Assembly (NCBI GenBank): GCA_030691075.1
Contig: JAUYFI010000084.1
Span: 1-63,483 of the forward strand
DNA: 63,483 nucleotides
Reading direction: 5' to 3'
DNA from: Sulfurisoma sp.
Lineage (GTDB): Bacteria > Pseudomonadota > Gammaproteobacteria > Burkholderiales > Rhodocyclaceae
Shown here: positions 60,830 to 63,483 of the stretch, in pieces
Position numbering within the stretch: the stretch's first letter is position 1
Layout of the letters: the number at the start of each line of letters is the position of its first letter
Translations under genes and position numbers: made by a program
The notes under the pieces: generated by a model
Told to the model about the DNA's origin: nothing
Databases searched by the model: none
Seen by the model: only the letters and a program-made list of their open reading frames with translations

Positions 60830-61237
60830 ATGGCGCGCTACAAGAACATCGAACTGGATCAACGCCTGGCGGCGCTGCGCCTCCGCGTGGGTGAGGCACT
60901 GCCGCACGATGTCGGCCACGGCCTCTATCTGCTGACGCGCGGCATCGTCGAAGTCGCAACGCGAATCGACGACGAAGTGGATTGGGACAAGCGGGTGGCC
61001 GTGCTCGGGCCGGGCGATGCTGTCGGCGTGACGCAGTTCCTGGCACCGGGCATTGCGGAGGCCACGGAGTTTCGCGCAGCGAGCGACGTCCTCATGCACC
61101 GGGTCGAAGCCGCCACCCTGCGCGAATTCTGTCGCGAGGAACCCGCCGCCGGCGCCATCATCCTCGGCAACCTCGGGCGAATGATGGCGCAGCGCACCGC
61201 CGCACTCGGCAGCCAGCTGCGCGCCAGCGAGATCTAA
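60830..61237 (+). CDS. Cyclic-nucleotide-binding-like (CRP-type sensor) protein without HTH
   Basis: 135 aa: LRVGEALPHDVGHGLYLLTRGIVEVATRIDDE, KRVAVLGPGDAVGVTQFLAPGIAEATEFRAASDVLMHRVEAATLREF, the jelly-roll pattern of CRP/FNR effector domains, and a final helix. There is no DNA-binding domain and no cluster cysteine set. GAGGAGGGG before the ATG. Divergent from nifQ. Perhaps a stand-alone sensor or regulatory subunit; function unknown. Its stop TAA interlocks with the Fic stop (61234-61237). Confidence 0.72.
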   Translation: MARYKNIELDQRLAALRLRVGEALPHDVGHGLYLLTRGIVEVATRIDDEVDWDKRVAVLGPGDAVGVTQFLAPGIAEATEFRAASDVLMHRVEAATLREFCREEPAAGAIILGNLGRMMAQRTAALGSQLRASEI

Positions 61238-62082
61238 CTGCGCGGCAGCGGAAAAGTCGGCGCTGGCGGGACGCCGTTTCCGTTACGCATTTGACGCGCC
61301 GTCTCGACAAGTTGCATGGTTTCGGACCAATAGTCCGCGCAGAGGGCGGTGAAAGTCTCGGGGGCGGGGAGATCGACCAAGTCCTTCAAACCGGCCAGAT
61401 TCGCGATGGACTCCTGATAGGCGGAAATCGTCTCAAGGTAGCGCTGGCGATCTTCCGTCGGCACGACGATCGGGGGATAGCCGGCCTTCAGAACCGGGAT
61501 GTTGGCCACCAGCCTTGCCATGCGGCCGTTGCCGTCGAAGAACGGATGGATCGAGACAAGCAGAATATGCAATTCGGCATAGTTGCGGCAAACCTCATCC
61601 CTGGTTGAGGGCTTGGCGCTGTTGCACTTGTCGAACCATTGCCGCATCAATCGGGGCGTCGCCTGCGGCGCCGGGTATTCGCGCAACCCCGGTTTGCCAG
61701 CCCGGGAGACGAAGTTCGTATAGTTGGCTTCGGCCTTCCAGGCGCCGATCGGCTTGTAGATGTCCACAACGCGTTCGGTGATGATCGCCTTGTGCAACAG
61801 AAAAAGATCGTCTTCGGCCAGCGCGTCCTTGTCCAGCATCGCGTAGATCAGTTCGATGGCCCGCGCGTGTCCATGGACTTCGTTGTGGTCCTTGAGCGGT
61901 TTGCCGGAGACCGTCAAACCTTCGGACAGGACGAATTGCGTATCACCCAGGGTGAGGCTGTTGCCCTCAAGCGCCGTCGAGTGATGCGACCATAGATCGC
62001 GAATGGAACGACGCAGGCTGTCCCGGAGACCTTCGTCAAGACCGTCGAGGAAACCGGGTCTTGCGGCAAGAGGGGTTGTCAT
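61234..62082 (-). CDS. Fic-domain AMP transferase (class II)
   Basis: 282 aa. Catalytic loop HPFFDGNGRMAR (HxFxDGNGRxxR, about residues 177-188) and, near the N-terminus, the inhibitory helix STALEGN (about 34-40) characteristic of class II Fic. LSEGLTVSGKPLKDHNEVHGHARAIELI also fits. It modifies proteins with AMP or a related group. The C-terminal GVPPAPTFPLPRS is encoded by the dispersed repeat. ATG 62082 preferred over a TTG two codons earlier. Confidence 0.92.
   Translation of the reverse strand: MTTPLAARPGFLDGLDEGLRDSLRRSIRDLWSHHSTALEGNSLTLGDTQFVLSEGLTVSGKPLKDHNEVHGHARAIELIYAMLDKDALAEDDLFLLHKAIITERVVDIYKPIGAWKAEANYTNFVSRAGKPGLREYPAPQATPRLMRQWFDKCNSAKPSTRDEVCRNYAELHILLVSIHPFFDGNGRMARLVANIPVLKAGYPPIVVPTEDRQRYLETISAYQESIANLAGLKDLVDLPAPETFTALCADYWSETMQLVETARQMRNGNGVPPAPTFPLPRS
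61250..61275 (-). repeat. Dispersed repeat, copy 15 (3' end of Fic gene)
   Basis: Reverse orientation: GGAAAA, GTCGGCGCTGGCG, GGACGCC; one mismatch. Sense to fic, about residues 270-277 of 282. Confidence 0.87.
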
Positions 62083-62228
62083 GCGCAAGAGAATAGACGC
62101 TCAGAAGTCAGCCGTCTATCCTGTACCCCGGTTTGTGATTGTGACGACACGCTATAAATACCCCCATTGCGACCCCATGCATGATCGGGCACAATGCATC
62201 GCACTTGCATTACATCAAGAGATTGCCC

Positions 62229-62504
62229 ATGAAATCCGCCACCATTCCGTCTGTACGCGTCGAGCCTGAACTGCGGGGTGCGATCGAAGCACAGCTTCAG
62301 GAGGGCGAGAGCCTGTCGAGCTTCGTCGAACAAGCCTTGCGCGATAGCGTCGAGAGCCGCCGCCTGCGCAGCGAATTCATCGCGCGGGGCCTGCTCTCTC
62401 GGGATGAAGCCAGGAGCACGGGGCGCTATGTCGATGCGGGTGCCGTGGTCCAGCGGCTTGAAATCATGCTTGCCGCAGCCAAGGCGACGAAACCGGCCCG
62501 ATGA
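62229..62504 (+). CDS. ParD/CopG-like antitoxin
   Basis: 91 aa: SVRVEPELRGAIEAQLQEGESLSSFVEQALRDSVESRRLRSEFIARGLLSRDEARSTGRYVDAGAVVQRLE (in parts), ribbon-helix-helix N-terminus plus the DEARxTGxxV tail seen in ParD-like partners. ATGA overlap with the toxin. The preceding 146 bp hold the divergent promoters to fic. Confidence 0.85.
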   Translation: MKSATIPSVRVEPELRGAIEAQLQEGESLSSFVEQALRDSVESRRLRSEFIARGLLSRDEARSTGRYVDAGAVVQRLEIMLAAAKATKPAR

Positions 62505-62809
62505 CGTTCAAGGTACGCTTTACCACAGCAGCCGAGGGCGATCTCGTCCGTTTGTACCAATTCATACTGGAACGGGACGAGACCGACTGGGCACTGGCGG
62601 AACGGGCGCTCGAAGCCGTCAGGCACGGCATATTCACCCTGTCGCAGTCGCCCTTCACCTGCAGGAAGGTCGATGCGCGCAATCCTTTCCTGCGCGAACT
62701 GGTCATCCCCTTCGGTTCGACCGGATATGTGGCGCTCTTCGAAATCGAGAATGAATCGACGGTGACGATCCTTGCGGTGCGGCATCAGCGCGAGGGGGAT
62801 TACCACTGA
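62501..62809 (+). CDS. ParE/RelE-type toxin
   Basis: 102 aa: KVRFTTAAEGDLVRLYQFILERDETDWALAERALEAVRHGIFTLSQSPFTCRKVD, RELVIPFGSTGYVALFEIENESTVTILAVRHQREGDYH. The C-terminal VRHQREGDYH matches ParE-type gyrase toxins (VRHQREDDYH). Confidence 0.9.
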   Translation: MTFKVRFTTAAEGDLVRLYQFILERDETDWALAERALEAVRHGIFTLSQSPFTCRKVDARNPFLRELVIPFGSTGYVALFEIENESTVTILAVRHQREGDYH

Positions 62810-63022
62810 GGGTCAAGTCGCGAGACATACGCGGCATCCAGCGCTACCAGTACCATGGCAATCAACCCACAGGCTTGGCCGGTGGGATAGGGTTGCCTCA
62901 AACGCTACTGAAGCCGTTGAATGGCGCTATCGATAGCGACAACAAGCTCATCCCACCCGCGCTCCTCAATAAGAGAACGCAACGCGCGCAGCAGGTTCCG
63001 GTAGCGTTCGGATTGATTCTGG
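62810..63022 (-). other. Fragmentary region with an orphan C-terminal coding piece
   Basis: No complete gene. On the minus strand 62905-63022 reads NQNQSERYRNLLRALRSLIE, ERGWDELVVAIDSAIQRLQ then stop, a plausible protein end fused out of frame to the CRISPR-gene relic. Origin not recognised. Confidence 0.35.
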
Positions 63023-63380
63023 TTAGTGCGACAGCCGGTCCTGCGGCCGGCCGAACATCGACAGCGCGTAACCGAGATAAAACCCCAACGTGTTGCGGCC
63101 GCCGGTGATCGAGACATGCAGCGCGCAGTTAGGATCGGCTGTCAGCTGCCGCACCTGCTCGGTGATGGCGTCGGCCGCGGCGATGTTGTCGGCTTCGCTG
63201 CGCACGTCGGCGAGCGGCTGGCCGTCGCTGCCGAGCAGGGGGTGCAGGTGCTCGGTGGTGAAGGCGATCTTGTCGGCGAGGCCGTAGTCGCGGATGAAGT
63301 CGTGGAAGGCGCCGTCGTCGTCGAGCAGACCATCGACGGCTTCGGAGTCAAGTCCGAAATCTGCTGTAAATAGTCTTCGA
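63023..63380 (-). pseudogene. CRISPR-associated NE0113-family (CARF-like) gene, truncated
   Basis: Minus-strand frame: AFHDFIRDYGLADKIAFTTE, DVRSEADNIAAADAITEQVR, CALHVSITGGRNTLGFYLGY, ALSMFGRPQDRLSH, then TAA. This matches the conserved core of the NE0113 family (SIxGGRKTMGFYLGYALSLFGRPQDRLSHVLV), cut just where the family continues with VLV. The 5' side is also disturbed near 63350, where a second frame (EDYLQQISDL) takes over. No cas operon or repeat array is in the window. Confidence 0.65.
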
Positions 63381-63402
63381 TCCGATCAATGACGAATGGT
63401 TT

Positions 63403-63483
63403 TCAGCTGGCGAGGGCAACAACGTTGTTGCCCTCGCCAGCTGCGGCGCGGGTGGTAGCCCACTCCTTGAATTCATCCATGTC
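63403..63483 (-). CDS. Partial reading frame at the window edge
   Basis: Minus frame ends MDEFKEWATTRAAAGEGN, NVVALAS, stop at 63403; ATG at 63480 or a start outside the window. The last residues come from a 40-bp palindrome. Could be a 3' end of a gene lying beyond the window. Weak support. Confidence 0.3.
   Translation of the reverse strand, partial: DMDEFKEWATTRAAAGEGNNVVALAS
63404..63443. repeat. 40-bp perfect palindrome
   Basis: CAGCTGGCGAGGGCAACAAC (63404-63423) is followed directly by its exact complement to 63443, no spacer, centred on AACGTT. Cruciform-capable; could be a mobile-element end, recombination site or a fold-back assembly artefact. Confidence 0.8.

Overview
The window is about two thirds G+C, densely packed and bacterial. 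It reads as a diazotrophic betaproteobacterium, probably in or near the Rhodocyclales (Azoarcus/Azonexus/Dechloromonas-like). The reasons are the gene orders purD-hemF, hemCDXY-ppc and M16-ftsYEX, a nif regulon of the NifL/NifA + Rnf + DraT/DraG type, and G+C-rich palindromic intergenic repeats. Lineage is inferred from gene content only.

Layout. 1-17.7 kb is chromosomal housekeeping: purD (cut by the window edge), hemF, two toxin-antitoxin (TA) pairs, hemY-hemX-hemD-hemC, a thioredoxin-like gene with ppc, a gutted mutM, ferredoxin-coaD-rsmD-two M16 peptidases, and ftsY-ftsE-ftsX. 17.8-31.5 kb is the first nif block: nifV-cysE-TPR-like-nifW-nifZ-nifM, the rnfABCDGE-rnfH electron-transfer operon on the minus strand, and divergent nifL-nifA-nifF. 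31.6-41.0 kb is a defence block inside the nif region: a translationally coupled operon abiEi-abiEii-hsdM-hsdS-hsdR-metallopeptidase. 41.5-57.4 kb is the second nif block: nifB-fdxN-nifO-like, a wrecked flavodiiron gene, two [2Fe-2S] ferredoxins (one close to the Shethna FeSII protein), draG, a SIR2-like/hemerythrin pair, a FitAB-type TA pair, draT, nifHDKT-fdx, nafY and three nif-linked unknowns, and another TA pair. 57.4-61 kb is nifQ-modA-modB-modC. The right end has a cyclic-nucleotide-binding-like protein, a Fic protein, a ParDE pair and a broken CRISPR-associated gene beside a 40-bp perfect palindrome.

How it works together. Seven sigma54 (-24/-12) promoters are visible, ahead of nifV, rnfA, nifL, nifB, the SIR2-like gene, nifH and nifQ. 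Six NifA-type upstream sites (TGT-N10-ACA) serve them; rnfA and nifL share one. This predicts one NifA regulon covering nitrogenase structural genes, FeMo-co synthesis, homocitrate, reductant supply (Rnf, flavodoxin, ferredoxins), molybdate uptake and a SIR2-like/hemerythrin operon of unknown role. NifL senses redox and nitrogen state; DraT/DraG switch NifH at Arg100. nifE, nifN, nifX, nifU and nifS are not in the window.

The most unusual signal is a short dispersed repeat: GCCGTNY, then CGCCAGCGCCGAC, then TTTT. It occurs at 15 places. Eleven are inside genes, read in several frames, often at protein termini or linkers (NifA, NifB, HsdM, HemD, HemY, both ends of an M16 peptidase, Fic). It has no strong hairpin and resembles a DNA-uptake or recognition word more than a REP. 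A second, palindromic G+C-rich repeat class lies between genes, and one copy sits in frame inside hemF.
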